A stretch of DNA of 64,000 nucleotides from Peribacillus frigoritolerans (GCF_030676415.1 NZ_JAUUTW010000003.1:1-64000); one strand, 5' to 3'; positions 34,817-42,233 are shown, numbered from the stretch's first letter. Made by a program: numbers and translations. The notes: generated by a model from the sequence alone, not told the origin.

Positions 34817-34847
34817 GGGTCCCGGTCTAAATGACCAGGACCTTTTT
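34817..34847 (+). terminator. Second terminator-like hairpin
   Basis: GGTCCCGGTC (34818-34827) pairs with GACCAGGACC (34833-34842) with one mismatch, then TTTTT. It resembles the hairpin at 34499-34524. Confidence 0.6.
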
Positions 34848-34938
34848 ACCGTTGTTGAATTGAAGTAAAGGGAGGCGGATTTTTTTTTTTTTTTGCATTT
34901 TATTCTTGACGCTTTGACTTGGACATATAGTAAGGAAT

Positions 34939-35529
34939 ATGAAATGTGAGGCAGGTGATTTTATTAATATTCAAAAAGCGGTGGCTGTAATTGTTGGTAG
35001 CTTTTTGGTGGGTATTGGAATCAATGGTTTTTTAGTTCCTCATCATTTAATAGATGGCGGCGTTATTGGGATTGCACTCATCCTTCATTATTTCTTTGGT
35101 TTTCAAACGGGGCTATCCATGTTGATCCTTAGTATTCCTATATTTTTATATGCCTGGTACTATGAACGGCCTTTTTTCTATAGCAGCGTTCACGGATTGC
35201 TTTTGACATCCCTTTTTATGGATTGGCTAAATCCATTGAAAAAGGTCTTTTCCGTTTCGATACTAACAAGCTCTTTGATTGGCGGAGCCATCATAGGGAT
35301 GGGCATAGGTCTCATGCTTCGATATGAGACAAGCAGCGGGGGAACGGATATGTTAGCCAAAATCATCTCAAAATCTACCTCCATGGATATTGCATTGGCG
35401 ATTATCATCATCGATACACTAATCATTTCATCAGCAGCATTCACCCTGGGGATTGAAATTTTTCTTTTTTCATGTTTGACGATCGCTATCATTGGACTGA
35501 TCACTTCGCTTATGAAAGTGAAGGAATGA
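34939..35529 (+). CDS. YitT family membrane protein (short form)
   Basis: The 196-residue protein has about five hydrophobic segments and the YitT/DUF161 hallmarks GFLVPHHLIDGGVIGIALIL and RYETSSGGTDMLAKII. It lacks the C-terminal DUF2179 cytosolic domain of full YitT proteins. The transported substrate is unknown. The start is uncertain. ATG 34939 directly follows TAAGGA, and a TATAGT box lies only eight bases upstream. A downstream non-ATG start after GCAGGTG is possible. A run of 15 T (34880-34894) lies just upstream. Confidence 0.75.
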   Translation: MKCEAGDFINIQKAVAVIVGSFLVGIGINGFLVPHHLIDGGVIGIALILHYFFGFQTGLSMLILSIPIFLYAWYYERPFFYSSVHGLLLTSLFMDWLNPLKKVFSVSILTSSLIGGAIIGMGIGLMLRYETSSGGTDMLAKIISKSTSMDIALAIIIIDTLIISSAAFTLGIEIFLFSCLTIAIIGLITSLMKVKE

Positions 35530-35537
35530 ATATATAA

Positions 35538-36398
35538 TCAGTTCCTTAAGATATGGGCTACGTCATCTATTGCCTTTTGCAGCTTTTCGCTATTTTTGCT
35601 AAACATCTCTTTAGCTTCCTTTGATTCAGTTCCAAGAGCAAACAACTCTAAGTCCGCTTGGCATTTTTTCATAGTCGCGAGCATAAGAGGTTTTTCTTGA
35701 GGAGAAGGAACTTTAAGTTTATCATCAAAAAGGTCGACAGTTAATTCTCCGTTAGAATTAGCTTGACCAAGAAAAACATTATCGAGGATCACCCCCAACT
35801 TATCTAGTTCAGTATGAAGCCAATTTCGGTTCAGTCCAATCGTGGAAAGTGGTTCATCGAGTATGCTGCCGTCCATAATGATGGTTTGTGGCTCCTTTAC
35901 TGCAGCCACTGACAGGTTAAGGTCCTTAGCTGTTAGAGGTTGATTTTGCTTCTTTAACATTACGGAAAAGTCCCCGTTGGCTTCCAATAAGGCAAACTCG
36001 ACTTCAGAAATATCGAAGACATCCTTTTTTCGGAGCAATCCCAATAATTCATCGATGGTATATTTCTCTTTTTTTAAATTATCTTCCATGACTTTCCCAT
36101 CTTTGATGAAAACCGATGCTTTTCCTTCAATAAGATCACGGAAAGTTTTACTTTTTAAGGATATTAATCCTGCAATGAAGGGTGCAATGGCAAAAACGAG
36201 AATGGACAGTACACCATGAATAATATTGCCCTCCACTTTCGTAGCTAACTCTGCCCCAACATTACCAATGGTTATGCCCGTTACATATTCAAAAAAGGAG
36301 AGCTGGGACAATTGTTTTTTTCCTAACACTTTTGTGATCAAAAAAAGAACAATTAAAAAGAATAATGAACGTAAAAGAATTTCTATCCAATCCGGCAT
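35538..36398 (-). CDS. DUF421 / YetF family membrane protein
   Basis: The 286-residue protein has three N-terminal membrane segments with the DUF421 pattern (KVLGKKQLSQLSFFEYVTGITIGNVGAE) and a soluble domain (VFIKDGKVMEDNL, ISEVEFALLEANGDFSV). The C-terminal extension of about 80 residues includes a small helical tail. ATG 36398 follows AGGAGG; the upstream TTG at 36404 is less likely. It is the last gene of a minus-strand cluster with two DUF1657 genes and spoVAD. That gene set is known from spoVA-2mob-type operons linked to spore heat resistance. Confidence 0.82.
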   Translation of the reverse strand: MPDWIEILLRSLFFLIVLFLITKVLGKKQLSQLSFFEYVTGITIGNVGAELATKVEGNIIHGVLSILVFAIAPFIAGLISLKSKTFRDLIEGKASVFIKDGKVMEDNLKKEKYTIDELLGLLRKKDVFDISEVEFALLEANGDFSVMLKKQNQPLTAKDLNLSVAAVKEPQTIIMDGSILDEPLSTIGLNRNWLHTELDKLGVILDNVFLGQANSNGELTVDLFDDKLKVPSPQEKPLMLATMKKCQADLELFALGTESKEAKEMFSKNSEKLQKAIDDVAHILRN

Positions 36399-36428
36399 TA
36401 CCAAACACCTCCTGCTTGATCATTGTTT

Positions 36429-36635
36429 TTAAAAACCTTTATATTGTGGTTCTTCCCGTTCTAACTCGCCCACGCGCTTCTGTACATCCTTCATAACTTC
36501 ATTAACCACCAGCATCGTTTCATGCAAGATGCGTTTAGAATCTTCATCTTGAGTCCGGAGTGCTAAGCTGGATAAGCCTGCTTCGACTCCTTTCAGGCTA
36601 GATACACATTGTTTTACATTAGAAGCTATCGTCAT
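36429..36635 (-). CDS. DUF1657 protein (copy 1)
   Basis: The 68-residue soluble protein is predicted to be two helices, with the family ending EREEPQYKGF. AGGGGGG lies upstream of the ATG. Its relative at 38060-38263 shares the layout V-K-x-x-x-x-x-L-K and the E-E-P-Q-Y-K tail. DUF1657 genes typically flank spoVA-2mob-type genes, as here. The molecular role is unknown. Confidence 0.8.
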   Translation of the reverse strand: MTIASNVKQCVSSLKGVEAGLSSLALRTQDEDSKRILHETMLVVNEVMKDVQKRVGELEREEPQYKGF

Positions 36636-36721
36636 GCAGTACCCCCCTTATCCTTTAGGTCTAAAAATAATCGCTTGGAACACTCCAACTGTTCATCCCG
36701 GCACTTATTACTTCAAACATG

Positions 36722-36808
36722 TCAGTTACAACAACCGAACAATCCATTCTTTTCTTTTCCGCATCCGCTAAAGCCTCCGAAACAATCTCCGCAGCCACGA
36801 ATGTTCAT
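36722..36808 (-). CDS. Possible Cys-rich 28-residue peptide
   Basis: On the minus strand, in the gap between spoVAD and the DUF1657 gene, an ATG opens a 28-codon frame with six Cys (MNIRGCGDCFGGFSGCGK and then FGCCN). The open frame can extend upstream to a TTG at 36844, adding Cys and aromatic residues. No good ribosome binding site is seen. It occupies the place where spoVAE would be expected but does not resemble SpoVAE. The opposite strand also has an 83-codon open frame, so coding is uncertain. Confidence 0.3.
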   Translation of the reverse strand: MNIRGCGDCFGGFSGCGKEKNGLFGCCN

Positions 36809-36886
36809 CCAGTATGAGCAGGCGTGTGTGTTTGAATACTTCAAACCTTATCTTGCCTGATTACACAAGTAAACCATGGTTGTGAT

Positions 36887-37891
36887 TCACTCATATTCAA
36901 TCGATACGGCATGGGCAATGCATGGGATCGTTTCACTTTGTTGAAAGGATAGGGGAGATAACAAAGCACCGGTGGCCACGACGAGCATTCGTTTTATTTC
37001 CCCTTTTTTCATGCGATTTAATAAATGACCATAAACGACGGTTGCGGAACATCCTGGGCCACTTGCCCCGGCCAGGACCGGTTGACCATCCCTGTATATC
37101 ATTAAACCGCAATCTTTATATTGCTCTTCTTTAATCGGCGTACCGTGTTTTTTAAATAATGCCAGAGAAACTTCATGTCCAATCTTTCCTAAATCCCCGG
37201 TCACTATCAAATCATAATAGGATGATTCGAGGTTTCTTTCTCTTAAATGGGCTTCAATCGTATCTACAGCGGCCGGGGCCATGGCACCACCCATATTGAA
37301 AGGATCAGTCAATCCCATGTCGATGACACGGCCTATCGTAGCTGAAGTGACCCTTGGGCCTTCCCCGGCACTGCTTAATAAAGCCACTCCGGCCCCTGTA
37401 ACGGTCCATTGGGCTGTCGGAGGTTTTTGCCCTCCGTATTCAGTTGGGTAGCGAAATTGCTTTTCTACTGCGGCGTTATGACTTGATGCTCCAGTCAATA
37501 AGTACTCTGCCCCTTTGGTATTGACAAGGTAAGCACCAAGCGCCAATCCCTCCATGGAGGTGGAGCAGGCACCAAATAAGCCGAGATAAGGTGTTCCCAG
37601 TGTTCGGCAGGCAAAACTAGTAGGGGTTATTTGATTGATAAGGTCGCCTCCAAGGAAAAATTGAATCTGTTCCTTCTGAAGACCCGCTTTTTCGATTGCT
37701 TTTGTACTCGCTTCTTCCAATAAGACTTTATGTGCCTTTTCATAGGTATCTTGATTTATCCATAAATCGGAATGTAGAAGATCGAAATCATCCGCAAGCA
37801 AACCGTCTGCTTCAAATGGACCGCCAACGGTTCCTGTGGAGACGATGACAGGCTTTTGATCAAACACCCATGTGCGATGCCCCGTAAGCAT
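36887..37891 (-). CDS. spoVAD: Stage V sporulation protein AD homologue
   Basis: SpoVAD is a thiolase-fold protein that binds dipicolinic acid during its uptake into the developing spore. The 334-residue product has the family opening GHRTWVFDQKPVIVSTGTVGGP, the segment LFGACSTSMEGLALGA and the late ASGPGCSATVVYGHLLN. ATG 37891 has GAGGTGG seven bases upstream. The usual membrane partners SpoVAC and SpoVAEb are missing from this cluster, so it may work with the main spoVA operon elsewhere. A terminator lies between it and the upstream DUF1657 gene. Confidence 0.92.
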   Translation of the reverse strand: MLTGHRTWVFDQKPVIVSTGTVGGPFEADGLLADDFDLLHSDLWINQDTYEKAHKVLLEEASTKAIEKAGLQKEQIQFFLGGDLINQITPTSFACRTLGTPYLGLFGACSTSMEGLALGAYLVNTKGAEYLLTGASSHNAAVEKQFRYPTEYGGQKPPTAQWTVTGAGVALLSSAGEGPRVTSATIGRVIDMGLTDPFNMGGAMAPAAVDTIEAHLRERNLESSYYDLIVTGDLGKIGHEVSLALFKKHGTPIKEEQYKDCGLMIYRDGQPVLAGASGPGCSATVVYGHLLNRMKKGEIKRMLVVATGALLSPLSFQQSETIPCIAHAVSIEYE

Positions 37892-38016
37892 TATAAACCA
37901 CCTCATTGTATGAGTATTGTCATTACCAGTGCTGTAATAAAACCAAGGAATAACATTTAAAACGATGTATTGAAAAAGGAATGAAAAAAATTATTTTCCT
38001 TATGGATTAAAGATAT

Positions 38017-38049
38017 AAAAAAGGTTGGTTGCCTCAACCAACCTTTTTT
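38017..38049 (-). terminator. Terminator between DUF1657 and spoVAD
   Basis: A perfect 15-bp stem (38017-38031 with 38035-38049) with A/T runs on both ends is able to act on either strand. On the minus strand it ends the DUF1657 transcript ahead of spoVAD. Confidence 0.88.
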
Positions 38050-38059
38050 ATTTAAATGA

Positions 38060-38263
38060 TTATTGTTTATATTGAGGTTCCTCGTTTTGAATTTCTTCAA
38101 TGCGGGGAGTGATACTGTCCACAATCGTTTGTGTTTGTTGGGCAGCTTGTTGGTATAGTTGTTTGGCTTGCTCATTATCTGTGGAAAGGGCGAAGGTTTC
38201 AAAGCTTGCTTGAGCGCTTTTTAGCCCTGCTATAGTTGTTTTGACATCGTTTATTACTGTCAT
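38060..38263 (-). CDS. DUF1657 protein (copy 2)
   Basis: The 67-residue predicted helical protein starts MTVINDVKTTIAGLKSAQ and ends NEEPQYKQ. It is clearly related to the copy at 36429-36635. GGGAGG precedes the ATG. A strong terminator directly downstream separates it from spoVAD, so it is probably its own transcription unit. Forespore (sigma-G) expression would fit the family, but I could not identify a convincing sigma-G promoter. Confidence 0.8.
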   Translation of the reverse strand: MTVINDVKTTIAGLKSAQASFETFALSTDNEQAKQLYQQAAQQTQTIVDSITPRIEEIQNEEPQYKQ

Positions 38264-38362
38264 ATATGAACCTCCCTAGTTTTGTAACTGCCTTATTAGA
38301 GTAAGGAAAAAATGATTATCTATACCTTCCAAATTTCTCTAGGAATTGAATTGAGTGACTAG

Positions 38363-38400
38363 CTCATTCCATTAATCAAACGTTTGATTAATGGAATGAG
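38363..38400. promoter_or_regulatory. Perfect 38-bp palindrome (P1), possible operator
   Basis: Nineteen bases are followed immediately by their exact reverse complement, centred on AAACGTTT. The core TTAATCAAACGTTTGATTAA (38372-38391) is almost the same as a second palindrome at 40785-40804. No T run follows, so it is not a typical terminator. It lies about 60 bp upstream of the -35 box of the amt operon. The form suits a dimeric (for example TetR-like) repressor. Confidence 0.6.
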
Positions 38401-38461
38401 AACAGGCGGAAGCATTGTTAAACCATATATTCGTTGCACAAATCGTTTTATTATTTAATTA

Positions 38462-38490
38462 TTGACCGAATTCAGAATTTTAAATATAAT
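38462..38490 (+). promoter_or_regulatory. Sigma-A promoter of the amt operon
   Basis: TTGACC (38462-38467) and a perfect TATAAT (38485-38490) are 17 bp apart. Confidence 0.8.
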
Positions 38491-38537
38491 TATAGGAAAC
38501 ATAACGTGATTACGTGAGGTGATGTGACATTTATATT

Positions 38538-38942
38538 ATGGATGATTTATATAATAGAGTTGTTTTTGAAATTTCATCTGAAGAAGTGATAAAAGGACTG
38601 CTATTCCATAAAAGCAAACAGGAGTCGGAAATTGAATCGATTAAAGGTAAAATTCACAAATATGAGCAAAAACGAAGAGCTCAGGAAGCTTGGTATCAAT
38701 CCCTATCACCATTTAAACGTTTTTTTACAGGGCGTGCACCAAGTCATCATCAGGCAGTTGAGCATTTGGTGAATGTTAAAAATAGATATAAACAAATCGA
38801 GAAACTGAAACAAGGGGTCGCTTTTTTAAATGAGGTGATCGGTTTACTTGAAGCTGAACCGGAAAAAAAGGAAATGAATTTACCATCAGACATCATTAAA
38901 GAAATAATGGCCTGGCAGAAAGCGGAGGGAACGCCAAGATGA
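38538..38942 (+). CDS. Unknown coiled-coil protein encoded with Amt
   Basis: The 134-residue hydrophilic protein has no membrane segment or signal peptide. Two helical, charge-rich stretches (about 20-50 and 75-110) suggest a coiled coil, with a basic loop (SPFKRFFTGRAP) between them. I recognise no family. It is the first gene after a strong promoter and is coupled to the ammonium transporter by ATGA, in the place where a PII (GlnK) gene often sits, but it does not resemble PII. GAGGTGAT lies 14 bases before the ATG. An ATT start at 38529 would have normal spacing. Confidence 0.6.
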   Translation: MDDLYNRVVFEISSEEVIKGLLFHKSKQESEIESIKGKIHKYEQKRRAQEAWYQSLSPFKRFFTGRAPSHHQAVEHLVNVKNRYKQIEKLKQGVAFLNEVIGLLEAEPEKKEMNLPSDIIKEIMAWQKAEGTPR

Positions 38943-40216
38943 CTCTGGAAACGTTAAACGCTGGCTTGGATACGGTTTGGGTGGTTCTGACAGCAGCCAT
39001 GATACTATTGATGGAGGGCGGGTTTGCCTTATTGGAGGCAGGGTTCGTCCGTACGAAGAATAATGTGAACATCATCATGAAGGTTTTTGCCGATATTACG
39101 ATCGGAACGCTTTGCTATTTCGTCGTTGGTTTTGGCTTAATGTATGGAGCTGATGCATTTGGAACCATCGGAGCAAGTGGCTTTCTGCTGAAAGGTGATT
39201 TGTCGCACATCGACCTTACGATTTCCATGGATGCATTTTGGTTATTTCAAGGGGCATTCGTCATCGCCGTTATTTCCATCGTTTCGGGAGCAGTTGCGGA
39301 AAGGATTAATTTTCGGGCGTATCTTATTTTTGTCGTAATGATGACGGCATTCATCTATCCGATTGCCGGTCACTGGGTATGGGGTGGTGGCTGGTTAAGC
39401 GGGCTGGGCATGCAGGACTTCGCAGGGTCTGCGGTCATTCATGCACTAGGCGGTTTTTCTGCACTTGCGGCTGCCATTGTAATCGGTCCGAGAGCAGGTA
39501 AATTCACTTCACGGGGGACTTGCTCCATTTCGCTGCCGAGTAATCTCCCACTGGCATCTGTTGGGGCATTCCTTTTATGGTTTGGCTGGTTTGGGTTTAA
39601 TGCAGGAAGCACCTTGCAAGCCACAGATGGACGCATTGGCCATATTGCCATTGTTACGATGCTCTCAGCTGCATCAGGGGGAGCGGCGACCTTGCTTTAT
39701 ACATTATTTAGGTATGGTCGTTCGGATGCCCCTTCCGTCATCAATGGCTCACTTGCAGGTCTTGTCGGGATTACAGCTGGATGTGCATTCGTTAGTGATC
39801 TAGCGGCGTTACTGATTGGAGCAGTTTCTGGAATGTTGATGTTAGCTGCGACAAATTGGTTGGAAGCCCGAAAAATCGATGATCCGGTTGGTGCCTTTCC
39901 TGTTCATGCGGCATCAGGAATGTGGGGGACGATAGCGGTAGGGCTTTTCTCCACTGAAAACGGATTGTTTGCAGGTGGGGGATGGCATTTGCTCGGAATT
40001 CAAACGTTAGGATTAGTGGTGTTATGCATCTGGGGCTTTTCAGTGACATGGCTCGTTTTTAAAGTTATAAATGTTTGGCTGCCTATAAGATCCACTGAAG
40101 AAGAAGAAGAACTCGGGTTGGATATCAGTTATCATGGCATCATGGCCACACATACCTCGCCGGAGTTCATCAAGGTAGAGGACTACTATAAGCAGGATGA
40201 AGAATTGACAAGGTAA
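38939..40216 (+). CDS. amt: Ammonium transporter (Amt family)
   Basis: The 425-residue polytopic protein has about eleven membrane segments. It carries the Amt hallmarks: TKNNVNIIMK in the first third, GAVAERINFRAYL, the first pore His in AGSAVIHALGG, GFNAGSTLQA and the second pore His in DPVGAFPVHAASG. It mediates ammonium uptake across the cytoplasmic membrane. The C-terminal tail is acidic (EEEEELGLDISYHG). It is coupled to the upstream coiled-coil gene. No glnK lies next to it. No clear TnrA site was found upstream. Confidence 0.93.
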   Translation: MTLETLNAGLDTVWVVLTAAMILLMEGGFALLEAGFVRTKNNVNIIMKVFADITIGTLCYFVVGFGLMYGADAFGTIGASGFLLKGDLSHIDLTISMDAFWLFQGAFVIAVISIVSGAVAERINFRAYLIFVVMMTAFIYPIAGHWVWGGGWLSGLGMQDFAGSAVIHALGGFSALAAAIVIGPRAGKFTSRGTCSISLPSNLPLASVGAFLLWFGWFGFNAGSTLQATDGRIGHIAIVTMLSAASGGAATLLYTLFRYGRSDAPSVINGSLAGLVGITAGCAFVSDLAALLIGAVSGMLMLAATNWLEARKIDDPVGAFPVHAASGMWGTIAVGLFSTENGLFAGGGWHLLGIQTLGLVVLCIWGFSVTWLVFKVINVWLPIRSTEEEEELGLDISYHGIMATHTSPEFIKVEDYYKQDEELTR

Positions 40217-40232
40217 TGTTCTATAATACAAT
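40205..40232 (+). promoter_or_regulatory. Sigma-A promoter inside the amt end
   Basis: TTGACA (40205-40210) and TACAAT (40227-40232), 16 bp apart, overlap the last codons of amt and precede the next small gene. Confidence 0.5.
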
Positions 40233-40262
40233 GGTAGAATCAAGTAAGAGGTGAATTTTAAA

Positions 40263-40490
40263 ATGGGTGCATGCAATCTTAATCATTCGGAACAAGATGT
40301 CAGGCTGAAATTTGAGAGTCAAAAGGCATTTTTACCAACCGAATTGAGTCAAACATTAAATCGATATCTTGAAAAAGGGAATTCGCAGGAAACATTGAAT
40401 GAACTTTTTCATCTATTGAAGAAGTATGACTTGTCTACCCAGGAGGAACAGGAATCAAGAAACGAAAAGTTGAAACGGATAATGTTGTAA
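40263..40490 (+). CDS. Small hypothetical protein (75 residues)
   Basis: The protein is 75 residues, hydrophilic and mostly helical (LPTELSQTLNRYLEKGNSQETLNELFHLLKKYDLS). AAGAGGTGA about eight bases before ATG 40263 decides the start over the GTG at 40251. I recognise no family. Group-specific small proteins of this kind are common in Bacillus. It has its own promoter and a strong terminator. Confidence 0.65.
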   Translation: MGACNLNHSEQDVRLKFESQKAFLPTELSQTLNRYLEKGNSQETLNELFHLLKKYDLSTQEEQESRNEKLKRIML

Positions 40491-40495
40491 ACGTG

Positions 40496-40534
40496 AAAGA
40501 ACGGGAGTGCAGAATGGCTCCTGTTCTTTTTTTT
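40496..40534 (+). terminator. Terminator of the 75-residue gene
   Basis: AAAGAACGGGAG (40496-40507) pairs with CTCCTGTTCTTT (40518-40529) with one G.U, followed by eight T. Confidence 0.9.
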
Positions 40535-40684
40535 ATTATGGGAATATCTTCTTTTAAACGATTTAAGGGATTCCGCGGGAATGTGGCTGGTTCCTATTTT
40601 TCTTTTAATTGGACGCATCAGTAATTGTAACGACTTTTTTAAAGAGGATAGCAGGATTCACATTTAAGGCGGCGAAAAACAATT

Positions 40685-40780
40685 GTGTATATTACACATG
40701 ATAATAATGAAATCGTAAAGCTCTGTAACCGAAATGGTGTTCCTTTAAAATGGATGGACAAGAGTTTAGTGGACCTTTAA
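40685..40780 (+). CDS. Possible 31-residue protein
   Basis: A GTG at 40685 opens a 31-codon frame with protein-like composition (YITHDNNEIVKLCNRNG, then PLKWMDKSLVDL). AGGCGG lies about eleven bases upstream, further than usual. The stop codon is followed immediately by the palindrome P2. I recognise no family. It is the only coding candidate in the gap 40535-40852, where I otherwise see only a TGTGTA/TACACA dyad at 40684-40698. Confidence 0.35.
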   Translation: MYITHDNNEIVKLCNRNGVPLKWMDKSLVDL

Positions 40781-40808
40781 AGATTTAATCAATCGATTGA
40801 TTAAATCT
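40781..40808. promoter_or_regulatory. Perfect 28-bp palindrome (P2), possible operator
   Basis: Fourteen bases (AGATTTAATCAATC) are followed by their exact reverse complement. The inner TTAATCAATCGATTGATTAA (40785-40804) differs from the P1 core only by swapping the two central A/T pairs. No T run follows. Confidence 0.6.
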
Positions 40809-40852
40809 CATGTACTGACTTTCAGAGCCTTCCATAAAAGCATGGAGAAAAT

Positions 40853-40884
40853 AAAAAAGCGGGAGCCCATAAGGAGCTCCTGCT
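40853..40884 (-). terminator. Terminator of the Gln/Asn-rich coiled-coil gene
   Basis: Read on the minus strand, AGCAGGAGC (40884-40876) pairs with GCTCCCGCT (40866-40858) with one G.U, followed by a T run. Confidence 0.85.
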
Positions 40885-40890
40885 ATTTCT

Positions 40891-41328
40891 TTAAAAACCA
40901 TCATCTGTTGCGGTGAAGGGGATGTTTAGGTTTCTTTCCACGGCCCGAAGTCTTTGATTTAGCCTGTTTAACCTATTCGTATGTCGCTGGTCCGTTTGAC
41001 TTAACCTGGTGATTTCCTGGTTAATGCGGTTCACTTCCCGGTTTATCCGCGTGATTTCTTGGTTCTGCCGATTGAGTTCCCTCGTTTGACGCTCGTTTTG
41101 ACGCTCAAGTTCCCGGACTCTTCTTTCAAGTTGTTGAGGCTGCCTTTCAACATCGAATTGGTCTGGCACCTGGCTATATGGATTTTCTTGTACCTGCTGA
41201 AGGTTCCAATCTTGCTGTGGCATATAATCAAATCGTTCAGGCTGTTGGAAATATGGGTTAAAATTAGACTGAAAGTACTGGTGATTTCCATTTTGTTGTG
41301 GAAAAGGATAAAATCCGTATGAATTCAT
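40891..41328 (-). CDS. Gln/Asn-rich coiled-coil protein
   Basis: The 145-residue protein has an N-terminal half rich in Gln, Asn, Pro, Tyr and Phe (FYPFPQQNG, NFNPYFQQPERFDYMPQQD). A long polar coiled coil follows, with repeated R-x-N-R/E-x-N-Q-E-I-T-R patterns (about residues 65-130). No signal peptide is present. Such composition occurs in spore coat and exosporium-associated proteins, but I see no proof of that role. ATG 41328 with GGAGAG eight bases upstream is preferred over the TTG at 41334. Single gene with its own terminator. Confidence 0.7.
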   Translation of the reverse strand: MNSYGFYPFPQQNGNHQYFQSNFNPYFQQPERFDYMPQQDWNLQQVQENPYSQVPDQFDVERQPQQLERRVRELERQNERQTRELNRQNQEITRINREVNRINQEITRLSQTDQRHTNRLNRLNQRLRAVERNLNIPFTATDDGF

Positions 41329-41576
41329 GGCCAACTCTCCTTTTTAAATCAGGATGGATACGTTATAACTTATGTAAGTTCCGGTGAAGTGACTAGGCGT
41401 TAGCCCATATGAGTGGGGAAAAGAGGTAATTTACAGAAAAAATTTCAATAAATTTGCAGAAAACATCCGGTTCCTATATCGTTTAGGATAGGAGAAATTC
41501 TTTTATCCATCTTGAAACCAATCCCAAGGATAATCCGTATATAAAGAAAAGAGTGTAAGTCAGGAGTGTAATGATT

Positions 41577-42233
41577 ATGAATCGATTTCTTGCTGATTTT
41601 GTTCCGATATTGATTGCATTTCCAATGGTTTTGCCAGTTTGGATGATTAGCTTTTTTGCATTGAATCAACCGTTTGCCCTGTCCGTTGTCATATCTTTAG
41701 CAGGAGGGGTGCTTGCATACTGGCTAAGTTCCGTATATTTTTCCTCGCGATACCTCAAAAAACATGAATTGACTAGAAAAGAATATCAATATATAAAGAA
41801 AAATTTAATTGAAGCAAAACCGAAGATATGGCGGGTGCAAAAGGCACTAATCTCGGTCAGGCATATCTCTTCTTTTAAACAGAGGAAGGATATGATTAAA
41901 ATGATCAGGAAAATATTTAGTCTGACAAAAAAAGAACCGAAGCGGTTTTACCAGGCGGAACAATTTTATTACTCCCATCTGGATTCCGCCATGGAGCTTG
42001 CGGAGAGATATGTTTTTTTAGCACAGCAGCCAAAGAAGAATAGGGAACTCGAACTTTCCTTAACAGAGACTCGTAAAACTTTAAAGGAACTCACTAATAC
42101 GATAGAAAAGGATTTATATAAAGTGATTGCCGATGATATCGATAACCTTAACTTCGAATTGGATGTTGCTAAGCAATCCATTAAAACTAGGAAAGAGTCA
42201 CAAGTAATTGATGAAAGCAGGAGGTTAAAATGA
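41577..42233 (+). CDS. xpaC: XpaC family protein
   Basis: The 218-residue protein has two N-terminal membrane segments (about 8-28 and 32-52), then a helical cytoplasmic domain ([22 protein letters not shown]). It matches the XpaC family, named for hydrolysis of 5-bromo-4-chloroindolyl phosphate; the real function is unknown. It is coupled to telA by ATGA, a pairing conserved in Bacillus (xpaC-yaaN). AGGAGTG gives proper spacing to ATG 41577; ATG 41571 is too close. Confidence 0.82.
   Translation: MNRFLADFVPILIAFPMVLPVWMISFFALNQPFALSVVISLAGGVLAYWLSSVYFSSRYLKKHELTRKEYQYIKKNLIEAKPKIWRVQKALISVRHISSFKQRKDMIKMIRKIFSLTKKEPKRFYQAEQFYYSHLDSAMELAERYVFLAQQPKKNRELELSLTETRKTLKELTNTIEKDLYKVIADDIDNLNFELDVAKQSIKTRKESQVIDESRRLK

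Larger units (their letters stand above)
34499..34847. repeat. GC-rich intergenic element with paired hairpins
   Basis: The 440-bp gap after rlmCD has no convincing gene. It begins with hairpin GGGACACAGTC/GACTGGGACC (34499-34524) and ends with the related hairpin GGGTCCCGGTC/GACCAGGACC (34817-34842), in the same orientation. Between them lie a perfect 17-bp terminator and a GC-rich block (about 34583-34680) with CCTGCGGGA/TCCCGCAGG arms (34630-34638 and 34657-34665). Composition and layout look like a dispersed non-coding repeat family; copy number cannot be judged here. Confidence 0.55.

Noticed and set aside
36609..36860. Plus-strand 83-codon frame between spoVAD and DUF1657
   Set aside because: Antisense to the cluster, no ribosome binding site, overlaps the DUF1657 start, and composition is biased to Ser, Pro and Gln; kept only as a rival to the Cys-rich frame.
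36636..36886. Degraded spoVAE between spoVAD and DUF1657
   Set aside because: No hydrophobic stretch like SpoVAEb could be read in the minus-strand frame I translated; it shows a Cys/Gly-rich stretch instead.
38380..38500. TnrA site upstream of the amt operon
   Set aside because: TGTTAAACCATATATTC matches only the left half of TGTNA-N7-TNACA.
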